Assembly (NCBI RefSeq): GCF_001297775.1
Contig: NZ_LIFX01000006.1
Location: 1 to 64,000, forward strand
Length of the DNA: 64,000 nucleotides
Source: Trabulsiella odontotermitis
Lineage (GTDB): Bacteria > Pseudomonadota > Gammaproteobacteria > Enterobacterales > Enterobacteriaceae
Reading direction: 5' to 3'
Positions 18,218 to 26,474 of this stretch are shown here, in pieces (position 1 is the stretch's first letter; each line of letters opens with the position of its first letter). Below the pieces are notes generated by a model. That model was not told the origin of the DNA, did not search any database, and saw only the letters and a program-made list of their open reading frames with translations. Made by a program: the position numbers and the translations under genes.

Positions 18218-19978
18218 TTGACCATCAATAAACTTTCCGGACGTGAGCTGGCTCCTGATACCACCGACTATCAGGCATTGTTCGCCCAGACCGAGCTGAC
18301 CTTACCACCCGATTCGTTACTCCGCGATACGCAGGCCCGTTTGCATTATGCGCTGGAGCAGTTCCTCTATCCGCAAGCTATCTCGCCTGTGGTGCTGGTG
18401 AAAGCGCCCGAGGAGCCTGAGTATCTTAAGCTACTTACCCGGCTGACCGAGAGTCTGCAAGCGCCTGCACAGCCACTTTGTGGTGTCCATTACGATATCA
18501 ACAAAGGTATCGTCACACAGCGTCCTGCCGAATCAGCTGATGATAACTTTGCCAGTACCCGTCCGGTGATTTATGCCGACTGGGTCGAGGCCGAGCAGCT
18601 CTTTGGCTGTGTGCGCCAGTTCAATGGCGACGTTACCCTGCAACCGGGCCTGGTGCATCAAGCGAACGGCGGCGTGCTGGTGATCGCCCTGCGTGCGCTG
18701 CTGGCGCAACCGTTACTGTGGATGCGCCTGAAAAACATCGTTACCCGTCAGCGTTTTGACTGGCTGAGTTTCGACGATGCGCGCCCGCTGCCGGTACACG
18801 TACCGTCGATGCCGCTGTCACTTAAAGTGATGCTGGTTGGCGAGCGAGAGTCGCTGGCGGAATTCCAGGAGATGGAGCCGGAATTTAGCGCCAACGCTAT
18901 CTACACCGAATTTGAAGAAAACCTGCAGATCATTGATGAAGACTCGCTGCGCCAGTGGTGTCAGTGGGTGTGGCAGGTCGCGCGCGATGCCGAACTTCCC
19001 GGCCCTGCTGCCGATGCGTGGCCGGTGCTCATTCAGGAAGCCACCCGTTACACCGGCGATCAGGAAACGTTGCCGCTCTGCCCTCTCTGGCTGGGTCGCC
19101 AGTTGCGTGAGGCCGCCGCCTTTACCGAAGGTACTGAGTTCAGCGCCGAACAGCTCACCACGATGCTTGAGCAGCGTCAGTGGCGTGAAGGTTTCCTCGC
19201 CGAGCGGATGCAGGATGAGATTTTACTTGAGCAGATCCTGATCGAAACGGAAGGCGAGCGCGTCGGGCAGATTAATGCCCTGTCGGTCATCGAATTTCCT
19301 GGCCACCCGCGCGCATTTGGTGAACCGTCGCGTATCAGTTGCGTCGTACACGTCGGTGACGGCGAATTTACCGATATCGAGCGCAAAGCGGAACTGGGTG
19401 GCAACATCCACGCCAAAGGGATGCTGATCATGCAGTCCTTCCTGATGGCGGAGCTGGGTCTTGAACAACAGATCCCGTTCTCGGCGTCGATCACCTTCGA
19501 GCAGTCCTACAGTGAAGTTGATGGTGACAGTGCCTCGATGGCTGAACTGTGTGCGCTGATAAGCGCCCTGTCTGGTGCGCCGGTTAATCAGAGTATTGCG
19601 ATTACCGGTTCTGTTGATCAGTTCGGTCGTGCGCAGCCTGTTGGCGGTCTGAATGAGAAAATCGAAGGGTTCTTTGCTATCTGCAAACACCGCGAACTGA
19701 CCGGCAAACAGGGCGTGATTATTCCGTCAGCTAATGTGCGCCACCTGAGTTTGTCTCAGGAAGTTCGACAAGCGGTTGAAGAGGAGCAATTCTTTATCTG
19801 GGCGGTTGATGATGTTACCGATGCACTGCCGCTACTGACGCACCTGTCGTGGGACGGCGAAGGCCAGACCACGTTGTTGCAGATTATTCAGGAGCGTATC
19901 GCACAGGCGTCACAGCAGGATGCCCGTCATCGCTTTCCGTGGCCGTTACGCTGGCTGGGCTGGTTTAATTCTAACTGA
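18218..19978 (+). CDS. ycbZ: Lon-related putative protease LonH (YcbZ)
   Basis: Member of the Lon family that carries a Lon-type proteolytic domain but no standard AAA+ part; reported in E. coli to affect translation and ribosome-related stress. 586 residues, the same as E. coli. The C-terminal Lon domain (about 345-560) holds the catalytic dyad: Ser438 in VDGDSASMAE and Lys481 in GGLNEKIEG. The start codon is TTG at 18218, giving MTINKL, parallel to the E. coli start; there is no clear ribosome-binding site and no ATG nearby. The N-terminal 110 residues are more diverged than the rest. The stop codon overlaps the FadR site of fabA. Confidence 0.94.
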   Translation: MTINKLSGRELAPDTTDYQALFAQTELTLPPDSLLRDTQARLHYALEQFLYPQAISPVVLVKAPEEPEYLKLLTRLTESLQAPAQPLCGVHYDINKGIVTQRPAESADDNFASTRPVIYADWVEAEQLFGCVRQFNGDVTLQPGLVHQANGGVLVIALRALLAQPLLWMRLKNIVTRQRFDWLSFDDARPLPVHVPSMPLSLKVMLVGERESLAEFQEMEPEFSANAIYTEFEENLQIIDEDSLRQWCQWVWQVARDAELPGPAADAWPVLIQEATRYTGDQETLPLCPLWLGRQLREAAAFTEGTEFSAEQLTTMLEQRQWREGFLAERMQDEILLEQILIETEGERVGQINALSVIEFPGHPRAFGEPSRISCVVHVGDGEFTDIERKAELGGNIHAKGMLIMQSFLMAELGLEQQIPFSASITFEQSYSEVDGDSASMAELCALISALSGAPVNQSIAITGSVDQFGRAQPVGGLNEKIEGFFAICKHRELTGKQGVIIPSANVRHLSLSQEVRQAVEEEQFFIWAVDDVTDALPLLTHLSWDGEGQTTLLQIIQERIAQASQQDARHRFPWPLRWLGWFNSN

Positions 19979-20013
19979 TCGGACTTGTTCAGCGTACACG
20001 TGTTAGCTATCCT
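19973..20013 (+). promoter_or_regulatory. fabA promoter with FadR and FabR sites
   Basis: AACTGATCGGACTTGTT (19973-19989) fits the FadR consensus (AnCTGGTCnGACnTGTT type, one mismatch), covering the -35. The -35 TTGTTC (19985-19990), 17-base spacer and -10 TATCCT (20008-20013) form the promoter. AGCGTACACGTGTTAGCT (19991-20008), between the two, resembles the FabR operator. In E. coli FadR activates and FabR represses fabA, which fits this stacking. Confidence 0.8.
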
Positions 20014-20047
20014 GCGTCCCGAACTCAAAATAAGGTTTACTGAAAAC

Positions 20048-20566
20048 ATGGTAGATAAACGCGAATCCTATACAAAAGAAGACCTTCTTGCCTCTGGTCG
20101 CGGTGAACTGTTCGGCGCGAAAGGCCCGCAGTTACCGGCGCCGAATATGCTGATGATGGATCGTGTCGTCAAGATGACCGAAGCCGGCGGCAATTTTGAT
20201 AAAGGCTATGTGGAAGCCGAACTCGACATCAATCCTGACCTGTGGTTCTTCGGGTGTCACTTCATTGGCGATCCGGTGATGCCGGGTTGTCTGGGTCTTG
20301 ATGCCATGTGGCAGTTGGTGGGTTTTTACCTCGGCTGGCTCGGTGGCGAAGGTAAAGGGCGCGCACTGGGCGTGGGTGAAGTGAAATTCACCGGCCAGGT
20401 TCTGCCGAGCGCGAAGAAAGTCACCTACCGCATTCACTTCAAACGCATCGTTAACCGCCGCCTGATCATGGGTCTGGCCGATGGCGAAGTGCTGGTTGAT
20501 GGCCGCCTGATCTACACGGCCGCGGACCTGAAAGTGGGTTTGTTCCAGGATACCTCTGCGTTCTAA
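20048..20566 (+). CDS. fabA: 3-hydroxydecanoyl-ACP dehydratase/isomerase FabA
   Basis: Dehydrates 3-hydroxydecanoyl-ACP and isomerises the trans-2 to the cis-3 product, starting unsaturated fatty-acid synthesis in the cytoplasm. The start at ATG 20048 ([14 protein letters not shown]) gives 172 residues as in E. coli; the frame is open upstream but that part lies in the promoter. Catalytic residues are His71 in [14 protein letters not shown] and Asp85 in LGLDAMWQ. Hot-dog fold of the FabA type. Convergent with rmf. Confidence 0.97.
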   Translation: MVDKRESYTKEDLLASGRGELFGAKGPQLPAPNMLMMDRVVKMTEAGGNFDKGYVEAELDINPDLWFFGCHFIGDPVMPGCLGLDAMWQLVGFYLGWLGGEGKGRALGVGEVKFTGQVLPSAKKVTYRIHFKRIVNRRLIMGLADGEVLVDGRLIYTAADLKVGLFQDTSAF

Positions 20567-20616
20567 TCCTCTTAGCGAATCCCCATTCGCGAATGCCGCA
20601 GAAGTATAAAAACGGC

Positions 20617-20640
20617 GAAGCCACCGCTTGCGGTGGCTTC
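20617..20640. terminator. Hairpin between fabA and rmf
   Basis: GAAGCCACCGC - TT - GCGGTGGCTTC: a perfect 11-bp stem located after fabA and before the convergent rmf stop. The T-run is weak on either strand, but the position and stability suggest transcription termination. Confidence 0.7.
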
Positions 20641-20658
20641 TGGTCTAAAGAGACAGCA

Positions 20659-20826
20659 TCAGGCAATTACGGCCCTGTCCTCCATGGCTTCTCGCCAGCC
20701 TCCCAGCCAATGCGACCTTTGATTTAAGGTCTGGTACGGACAGATTTCCTTCGATTTGCCAGCGATGCCAGCCTGGTACCCGCGTTGATGTGCTCGTTCC
20801 AGGCGATCTCGTTTTTGTCTCTTCAT
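20659..20826 (-). CDS. rmf: Ribosome modulation factor RMF
   Basis: Small basic protein that binds the 30S subunit near the anti-Shine-Dalgarno region and makes inactive 100S ribosomes in stationary phase. The frame ATG 20826 to TGA 20659 encodes 55 residues, exactly the E. coli length: MKRQKRDRLERAHQRGYQAG at the N-terminus, then KSKEICPYQTLNQRSHWLGG and a C-terminal end in AVIA. GAGGG and GAGG precede the start. It is a single gene between fabA and pqiC. The upstream 20827-21026 is A+T-rich; I see no clear site there. Confidence 0.96.
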   Translation of the reverse strand: MKRQKRDRLERAHQRGYQAGIAGKSKEICPYQTLNQRSHWLGGWREAMEDRAVIA

Positions 20827-21026
20827 GCCTCGTTTCCCTCATTCTTGTGATCTGGTGGAAAAGAAAACAGTGGTTACAAAATATGCGACCACGCTTAACG
20901 AATACCCCGAATCAGCTGCATCGTCAATGCGCAAAATTCACACCAATGTCATATTTGTGAGCTACTCAGAAGTTCATTTGTACAAAAAATGTGAGCCAGC
21001 ACAAGTAATCCACTGATGATAAAAAC

Positions 21027-21067
21027 AAAAAGGCCGCAACTGATACGGCACCGGTTGCGGCCTTTTT
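21027..21067. terminator. Bidirectional terminator downstream of pqiC
   Basis: AAAAAGGCCGCAAC - 13-base loop - GTTGCGGCCTTTTT: a 14-bp stem with T-runs on both strands, directly after the pqiC stop; it ends the pqiABC transcript (minus) and separates it from rmf. Confidence 0.92.
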
Positions 21068-21082
21068 TACGATGAAATTTAC

Positions 21083-21646
21083 TTATGGTACCTGGCTTAT
21101 TGCCTGTGCGATAACCCCGGCTTCCTGGCGCCAGGCTTGCGCCAGCATTTTCACCATTTCATCGTAGCCATCCTGTTGCTGCTTCAGTTCAATATGGAAC
21201 GGTCGCTTAATCAGCTGCCCCTGATGATTGAGCAGCCACTCACCGCTGACGATCACTCGCCCGTCGTAGCGACCATGAAACCCGGTCACCGAGACATTCA
21301 GCGTGTCCTGATTATTCCCCAGCGGTTGCGACGCCACGACCCACCCTGGTAACTGGCTGCTCAGGTTTGCCACCAGCGTCGAACGGAGCTGTTGATCGAG
21401 CGGGCTCGCCCACAGATTGTTACTGGCAATCACGTACTGCACGTCGCTGGTCTGATAGACCACGCCGTTTCCGGCCAGATAATCCGGGATGGAGACCTGC
21501 TCAACCCACAGCAGGCGGTTCCCCTGCGTCGTGGCGCTTTGCGCGCCGCTCTGGGTTACTGGTAGCTGATAGTAGGTTTTGTTTTCACTACTGCTGCTGC
21601 AGGCGGTTAACGCGCAGGTCAGCAAGACCATTAGCCACTTTTTCAT
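21083..21646 (-). CDS. pqiC: Outer-membrane lipoprotein PqiC
   Basis: Partner of PqiA and PqiB in an intermembrane lipid-transport complex. 187 residues, as in E. coli PqiC (YmbA). It has a lipoprotein signal peptide with lipobox LTAC and Cys16 followed by serines, which suggests outer-membrane sorting. The ABC_trans_aux domain covers most of the rest. The start overlaps the pqiB stop by four bases (translational coupling). Confidence 0.95.
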   Translation of the reverse strand: MKKWLMVLLTCALTACSSSSENKTYYQLPVTQSGAQSATTQGNRLLWVEQVSIPDYLAGNGVVYQTSDVQYVIASNNLWASPLDQQLRSTLVANLSSQLPGWVVASQPLGNNQDTLNVSVTGFHGRYDGRVIVSGEWLLNHQGQLIKRPFHIELKQQQDGYDEMVKMLAQAWRQEAGVIAQAISQVP

Positions 21647-23283
21647 TCTTTCGCCCTCTTCGGCTCTGGATCTTTTTTGTCCTTCGCTTCAAATACCAGC
21701 GAGTTGCTCTTCTCGTTCAGTGTTTTCAGTACCGGCTGCAGTTCGCGCAATACCTGGTCAAGGCGCTGCATGTCAGCCACCATCTTGTTATAGGCCGCCG
21801 AACCTGGCTGGAAGCCCTGCATACTGCGGTTCAGCTCACGCAGGGTCTGCTGCATATCCTGCGGCAGTTGTTGCATCGACTGGCTGGCAGTCAGCTTGTT
21901 GAGGTTATCCAGTGTGGTCTGCAACCGACGCATGGTGCGCTGGCTTTCCGACAAGGTATTTGTCGCCTGTTCGAGCATCGGATTGAGCGGCAGGTTATTG
22001 ATCTTATCGAGCGTATCGACCAGTTTCTGCTGGATCTGCGCCAGACCGCCGCTCACCGTCGGCACAACCTTATAACCGCCAAACTCACGCATGCCGGTCA
22101 CCGCAGGCGCTTTCGGATAGAAATCCATGTCCACATACAGCGCGCCAGTAACAATGTTACCGGTCTTCAGCGAGCCGCGCAGGCCGCGATGAATCAACTC
22201 GTTGATGTGTGCGCCAATGTCAGGATTCTCGCCGAGCTGGCTGCTCAAACGCTCAGGCTCGATGCGGATCAGCACCGGAATGCGGTAGTCATCATCAAGC
22301 GCCTGTCGCAACCCTGGCACGAAGAACGGAACCTGACCCACGGTACCGAGGCGAATGCCGCGGAATTCCACCGGCGCTCCCGGTTGCAGGCCGCGAATCG
22401 AGTCTTTGAAGAACATCAGATAATCGATGTGATCGGTATACAGCGAATCCTGAATGCTTCGCTGATCGTCATACAGACGAAATTCGGTTTTTTCACCCAC
22501 CGGCTGGCCGAGGTCAATGCCCTCCGGCACGTCAAAGCTGACACCGCCGCCGAACAGGGTCGACAGCGATCCCATCTCAACGCGCATCCCTGCCGAGGTC
22601 AGATCCACGGCAATACCGCTGTCCTTCCAGAAACGCACGTTGCTGGTAACCAGACGATCGTTTGGCGCGGTGATAAACAGCTGATAGCTGATCGTCCGTT
22701 TTTGCGGATCAAAGTTACTGGTCTCGACCGATCCCACCCGATAGCCGCGGAACAGGACCGGATCACCAGGGCTGAGTTGCCCGGCTTTTTTACTGTCGAG
22801 AATCACACGGATCCCTTTCGCATCCGGTGGCGCCAGTGGTGGCGCATCCAGCAACTGGTAGCGTTCCTGTTTTCCGCCCTTGTTCCCCGGTTGCAGCTCA
22901 AGGTAAGCGCCCGAAAGCAGCGTGCCGAGGCCGCTGATACCTTCGCGCCCGACCTGCGGTTTCACCACCCAGAAGACCGAGTCCTGATGCAGCAGCTTTT
23001 CCATGCCTGAATTGAGTCGCGCTTTAATTTCCACATGCGTTAAATCGTCCGTCAGGGTCGCGCTTTCCACCACGCCGACATCCACGCTGCGGCTCTTGAT
23101 GGTGGTTTTTCCGCCTTCAATCCCCTCCGCATTAGTGGTAATCAGCGTCACTTCCGGCCCCTGATGGCTGTAGTGATAAAACAGGATCCACGCGCCAATC
23201 AGGGCGGTGACGATGGGGAAGATCCAGACAGGCGACCAGTTCTTTACCTTTTGCACTTTCGCTTCCCCGCGGTTAGTTTCCAT
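21643..23283 (-). CDS. pqiB: MCE-domain intermembrane transport protein PqiB
   Basis: Anchored in the inner membrane and spanning the periplasm; MCE rings and a C-terminal helical needle form a tunnel for lipid transport. Starting at ATG 23283 (METNRGEAKVQKVKNWSPVW) it has 546 residues as in E. coli; the frame continues upstream inside pqiA. A single N-terminal membrane segment (about 16-36) is followed by three MCE domains (about 40-135, 155-245, 275-390) and a helical coiled-coil region (about 430-520) ending in charged residues. The start overlaps the pqiA stop by 11 bases. Confidence 0.95.
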   Translation of the reverse strand: METNRGEAKVQKVKNWSPVWIFPIVTALIGAWILFYHYSHQGPEVTLITTNAEGIEGGKTTIKSRSVDVGVVESATLTDDLTHVEIKARLNSGMEKLLHQDSVFWVVKPQVGREGISGLGTLLSGAYLELQPGNKGGKQERYQLLDAPPLAPPDAKGIRVILDSKKAGQLSPGDPVLFRGYRVGSVETSNFDPQKRTISYQLFITAPNDRLVTSNVRFWKDSGIAVDLTSAGMRVEMGSLSTLFGGGVSFDVPEGIDLGQPVGEKTEFRLYDDQRSIQDSLYTDHIDYLMFFKDSIRGLQPGAPVEFRGIRLGTVGQVPFFVPGLRQALDDDYRIPVLIRIEPERLSSQLGENPDIGAHINELIHRGLRGSLKTGNIVTGALYVDMDFYPKAPAVTGMREFGGYKVVPTVSGGLAQIQQKLVDTLDKINNLPLNPMLEQATNTLSESQRTMRRLQTTLDNLNKLTASQSMQQLPQDMQQTLRELNRSMQGFQPGSAAYNKMVADMQRLDQVLRELQPVLKTLNEKSNSLVFEAKDKKDPEPKRAKE

Positions 23284-24541
23284 GCTCATACAACTCCTCA
23301 TGGCTGGGTTCCGGCTCACGATCCCACGTCAGGCGAGGATCGAAGGTCATCGCCGAAAACATGGTCATTATCACGACCAGGGCAAACATCAGCGCACCGA
23401 TGTCCGGATAGATATTCATTAAGCCGCCCATTCTCACCAGGGCGGAAAGCACGGCGATGACAAACACGTCAATCATCGACCAGCGGCCGACAAACTCGAC
23501 CACTTCATAAATCAGGTGCATGCGTTCACAGTCGCGCTTACCGTGACCGTTGGCGTCCCAGCACAGCCAGGCAATGGAGATCATCTTCAGCGTAGGCACC
23601 ATAATACTGGCGATGAAGATCACCCCCGCCACCGGATATGATCCCTCACTCCACAGCAAAATCACCCCCGCCATGATCGTCGATGGCATTTTGTCGCCGA
23701 GCAGATCGGTAATCATGATCGGCAGCAGATTCGCTGGCAGATAAAGGATGAAGGACGTGATGAGCAGCGCCATGGTCCATTGCAAACTGTTTTTGCGCCG
23801 GGGGTGCGCGGTTGTGTGGCAGCGTGTGCACACAAGCTGGTCGGCGGGCAGGATGGCCGTGCAGCACGGGCAGGAACGCAGCCCTTGTCGTAACCCGGAA
23901 ATGCCCACTTTCACTGGCGCTGAAAGCAATGGCATTGGGGCGATGTCATCCCAAAGCCAGCGGCGATCCACACACTGAAACGCACGCAACTGCAAAACGC
24001 AGAACAGACACCAGGGAATAAAACTGCTGCCGATGCCAATGTCGCCATAGGCCATCAGCTTGACGAAGCTCACCAGCACACCCGCCAGAAATATTTCCGC
24101 CATGCCCCAGCTTTTGAGGCGAAACAGAATGTTGGCGAGGTGGATTTGCAGCTTCAGCGGCATATGTACCCGGTTCACCAGCAACAGAATGGTGACCAGG
24201 CAGAACGCGGGAACCAGTTGCACGAACAAAATGAAGAAGGTCCCGAGGCTGGCATAGTTCTCGGCGAACAGAACGTTCGGGATCTCCAGCAGTTCAATTT
24301 CGCTGCTGACGCCCGCCACGTTCATATTCACAAAGGGGAACAGATTGGCGAGCAGCAGCATAAACAACGCCGACAACGCATAGGCGGTGGGACGCTGACG
24401 CGGTGCGTCCCACGCGGTTGTTAACGTCGTCCCGCAGCGTGGGCAGGCGGCTTTATGCCGGTGCTCAAGGGGTGGCAACTCCACCAGCAGATCGCATTGC
24501 GGGCACAAGATATGCCGTGCAGCATGATGTTGTTCGCACAT
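23273..24541 (-). CDS. pqiA: Inner-membrane protein PqiA
   Basis: Integral inner-membrane part of the PqiABC lipid-transport system; in E. coli, paraquat-inducible through SoxRS. 422 residues (E. coli 417). It is made of two similar halves, each beginning with a small zinc-ribbon-like motif: CPQC...CPRC near residues 13-39 and CPCC...CTRC near 220-245. Each half has four membrane segments. It is the first gene of pqiABC, 13 bases from the uup gene upstream. Confidence 0.95.
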   Translation of the reverse strand: MCEQHHAARHILCPQCDLLVELPPLEHRHKAACPRCGTTLTTAWDAPRQRPTAYALSALFMLLLANLFPFVNMNVAGVSSEIELLEIPNVLFAENYASLGTFFILFVQLVPAFCLVTILLLVNRVHMPLKLQIHLANILFRLKSWGMAEIFLAGVLVSFVKLMAYGDIGIGSSFIPWCLFCVLQLRAFQCVDRRWLWDDIAPMPLLSAPVKVGISGLRQGLRSCPCCTAILPADQLVCTRCHTTAHPRRKNSLQWTMALLITSFILYLPANLLPIMITDLLGDKMPSTIMAGVILLWSEGSYPVAGVIFIASIMVPTLKMISIAWLCWDANGHGKRDCERMHLIYEVVEFVGRWSMIDVFVIAVLSALVRMGGLMNIYPDIGALMFALVVIMTMFSAMTFDPRLTWDREPEPSHEELYEHGN

Positions 24542-24554
24542 GCAGAGTCCTCAG

Positions 24555-26462
24555 TTACGCGCCGTTTTTCAGTGATTCCAGATATTCCCAGCGTTCGAAG
24601 GCCTCTTCGAGTGTTTGCTCCGCCTGCGCCAGTTCGGCCAGCACCTTTTGCGTATGGTCATGGGGCTGACTGAAAAACGCGGCGTCGGCGACCTGGGCCT
24701 GTAGCGATTCCAGATCCGCCTCCAGTTCTTCAAGGCGTTGCGGTAGCTGTTCAAGTTCGCGCTGCAGGTTATAGCTTAGTTTGTTCCCGCCGCGTTTCAC
24801 AATTTCTGCTTTTGGCGCAGCGACTTCCGTCACTTTCTTTTCCACTGGCGACTTCTGCGCCAGCGACTGCGTCTGCTGACCGCGGGCATCATGGTAACCG
24901 CCGACGTACTGACCAATGCGCCCTTCACCTTCGAAGATCCAGCATTCGGTCACCGTATTATCGACAAACTGGCGATCGTGGCTGACCAGCAGTACGGTGC
25001 CCTGATAACCGTCAATCAACTCTTCGAGCAGTTCCAGCGTTTCCACATCAAGATCGTTGGTCGGTTCATCGAGAATCAACAGATTGCTGGGTTTCAGGAA
25101 CAGACGCGCCAGTAACAGACGGTTGCGTTCCCCGCCCGACAGCGCACGTACCGGCGTCATCGCCCGTTTCGGGTGGAAAAGGAAGTCCTGCAGATAGCCA
25201 AGCACATGACGCGGTTTGCCGTTAACCTGCACTTCCTGTTTACCTTCCGCCAGGTTATCCATCACCGTTTTATCCGGATCCAGCTCCGCACGGTGCTGAT
25301 CGAAATACGCCGCTTCCAGCTTCGTTCCCACATGAATGCGGCCGCTGTCAGCCTGCAACTGACCGAGCATCAGTTTCAGCAGCGTGGTTTTACCGCAGCC
25401 GTTGGGGCCAATCAGCGCAATCTTGTCGCCACGTTGCACCTGAGCGGAGAAGTTTTTCACCAGCACTTTGCCATCAATCTGGTAATTCACGTTTTCCATC
25501 TCAAACACAATTTTGCCGGAACGGGTCGCTTCTTCCACCTGCATCCTGGCGCTGCCCATCACGTCCCGGCGCTCGCTGCGCTCACGGCGCATCGCTTTCA
25601 GCGCGCGAACGCGGCCTTCATTACGGGTACGACGCGCCTTGATGCCCTGGCGGATCCACACTTCTTCCTGTGCCAGCTTGCGATCAAACTCGGCGTTTTG
25701 CAGCTCTTCAACGCGCAGCGCTTCTTCTTTCTCCAGCAGATACTGGTCGTAATTGCCCGGATACGTCACCAGCTTGCCGCGGTCGAGATCGACAATGCGG
25801 GTCGCCATATTGCGAATGAATGAACGGTCATGCGAAATAAAGATGATGGTGCCTTTGAAAGTTTTCAGGAACCCTTCCAGCCAGTCGATGGTTTCGATGT
25901 CTAAATGGTTGGTCGGTTCATCGAGCAGCAGCACGCGCGGGCCACTGACCAGCGCACGTCCGAGCGCCGCTTTACGCAACCACCCGCCGGACAGCGATGC
26001 CAGTTGCGCGTTAGGATCCAGTTCGAGTTGCGCCAGCACTTCGTTGATCCGGTTTTCCAGTTGCCACAAACCATGGTGATCGAGCTGTTCCTGGATCCGC
26101 GCCATCTCGTTAAGGTTCTTTTCGCTGGCATCGGTCATCACCAGCCGGGAAATATCATGGTAACGCTTCAGGTAGACCGCCTGCTCTTCGATCCCTTCAG
26201 CAACGAAATCGTAGACGCTGCCTTCGACATTGCGTGGCGGATCCTGTTGCAGACGCGACACCACCAGATCCTGTTCATAGACGATGCGACCATCGTCGAG
26301 CGCTTGTTCACGGTTGAGGATTTTCATCAGCGTGGATTTGCCCGCGCCGTTGCGCCCGACCAGGCAGACACGTTCGTTATCTTCGATATGCAGTTCGGCA
26401 TTATCGAGTAACGGCGCATCGCTGAACGACAGCAAGGCGCCATGCATACTAATCAATGACAT
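24555..26462 (-). CDS. uup: ABC-F ATPase Uup
   Basis: Soluble protein with two ATP-binding cassettes and no membrane part; ABC-F proteins act at the ribosome, and E. coli uup mutants show increased precise excision of transposons. 635 residues, the same as E. coli. Cassette 1 has Walker A GRNGAGKST (about 36-44) and LSGGW; cassette 2 has GPNGCGKTT (about 350) and LSGGERNRLLLARL. Between them is the charged helical linker; the C-terminal region (about 555-635) is a coiled coil that binds DNA in E. coli. It lies in line with rlmL (12 bases upstream) and pqiA. Confidence 0.95.
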   Translation of the reverse strand: MSLISMHGALLSFSDAPLLDNAELHIEDNERVCLVGRNGAGKSTLMKILNREQALDDGRIVYEQDLVVSRLQQDPPRNVEGSVYDFVAEGIEEQAVYLKRYHDISRLVMTDASEKNLNEMARIQEQLDHHGLWQLENRINEVLAQLELDPNAQLASLSGGWLRKAALGRALVSGPRVLLLDEPTNHLDIETIDWLEGFLKTFKGTIIFISHDRSFIRNMATRIVDLDRGKLVTYPGNYDQYLLEKEEALRVEELQNAEFDRKLAQEEVWIRQGIKARRTRNEGRVRALKAMRRERSERRDVMGSARMQVEEATRSGKIVFEMENVNYQIDGKVLVKNFSAQVQRGDKIALIGPNGCGKTTLLKLMLGQLQADSGRIHVGTKLEAAYFDQHRAELDPDKTVMDNLAEGKQEVQVNGKPRHVLGYLQDFLFHPKRAMTPVRALSGGERNRLLLARLFLKPSNLLILDEPTNDLDVETLELLEELIDGYQGTVLLVSHDRQFVDNTVTECWIFEGEGRIGQYVGGYHDARGQQTQSLAQKSPVEKKVTEVAAPKAEIVKRGGNKLSYNLQRELEQLPQRLEELEADLESLQAQVADAAFFSQPHDHTQKVLAELAQAEQTLEEAFERWEYLESLKNGA

Positions 26463-26474
26463 TCTTTAATTCCT

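Noticed and set aside
21367-23010. Open frame of 547 codons antisense to pqiB
   Set aside because: Shadow of the high-G+C pqiB coding frame; no conserved motifs, His/Arg/Gln-rich composition.
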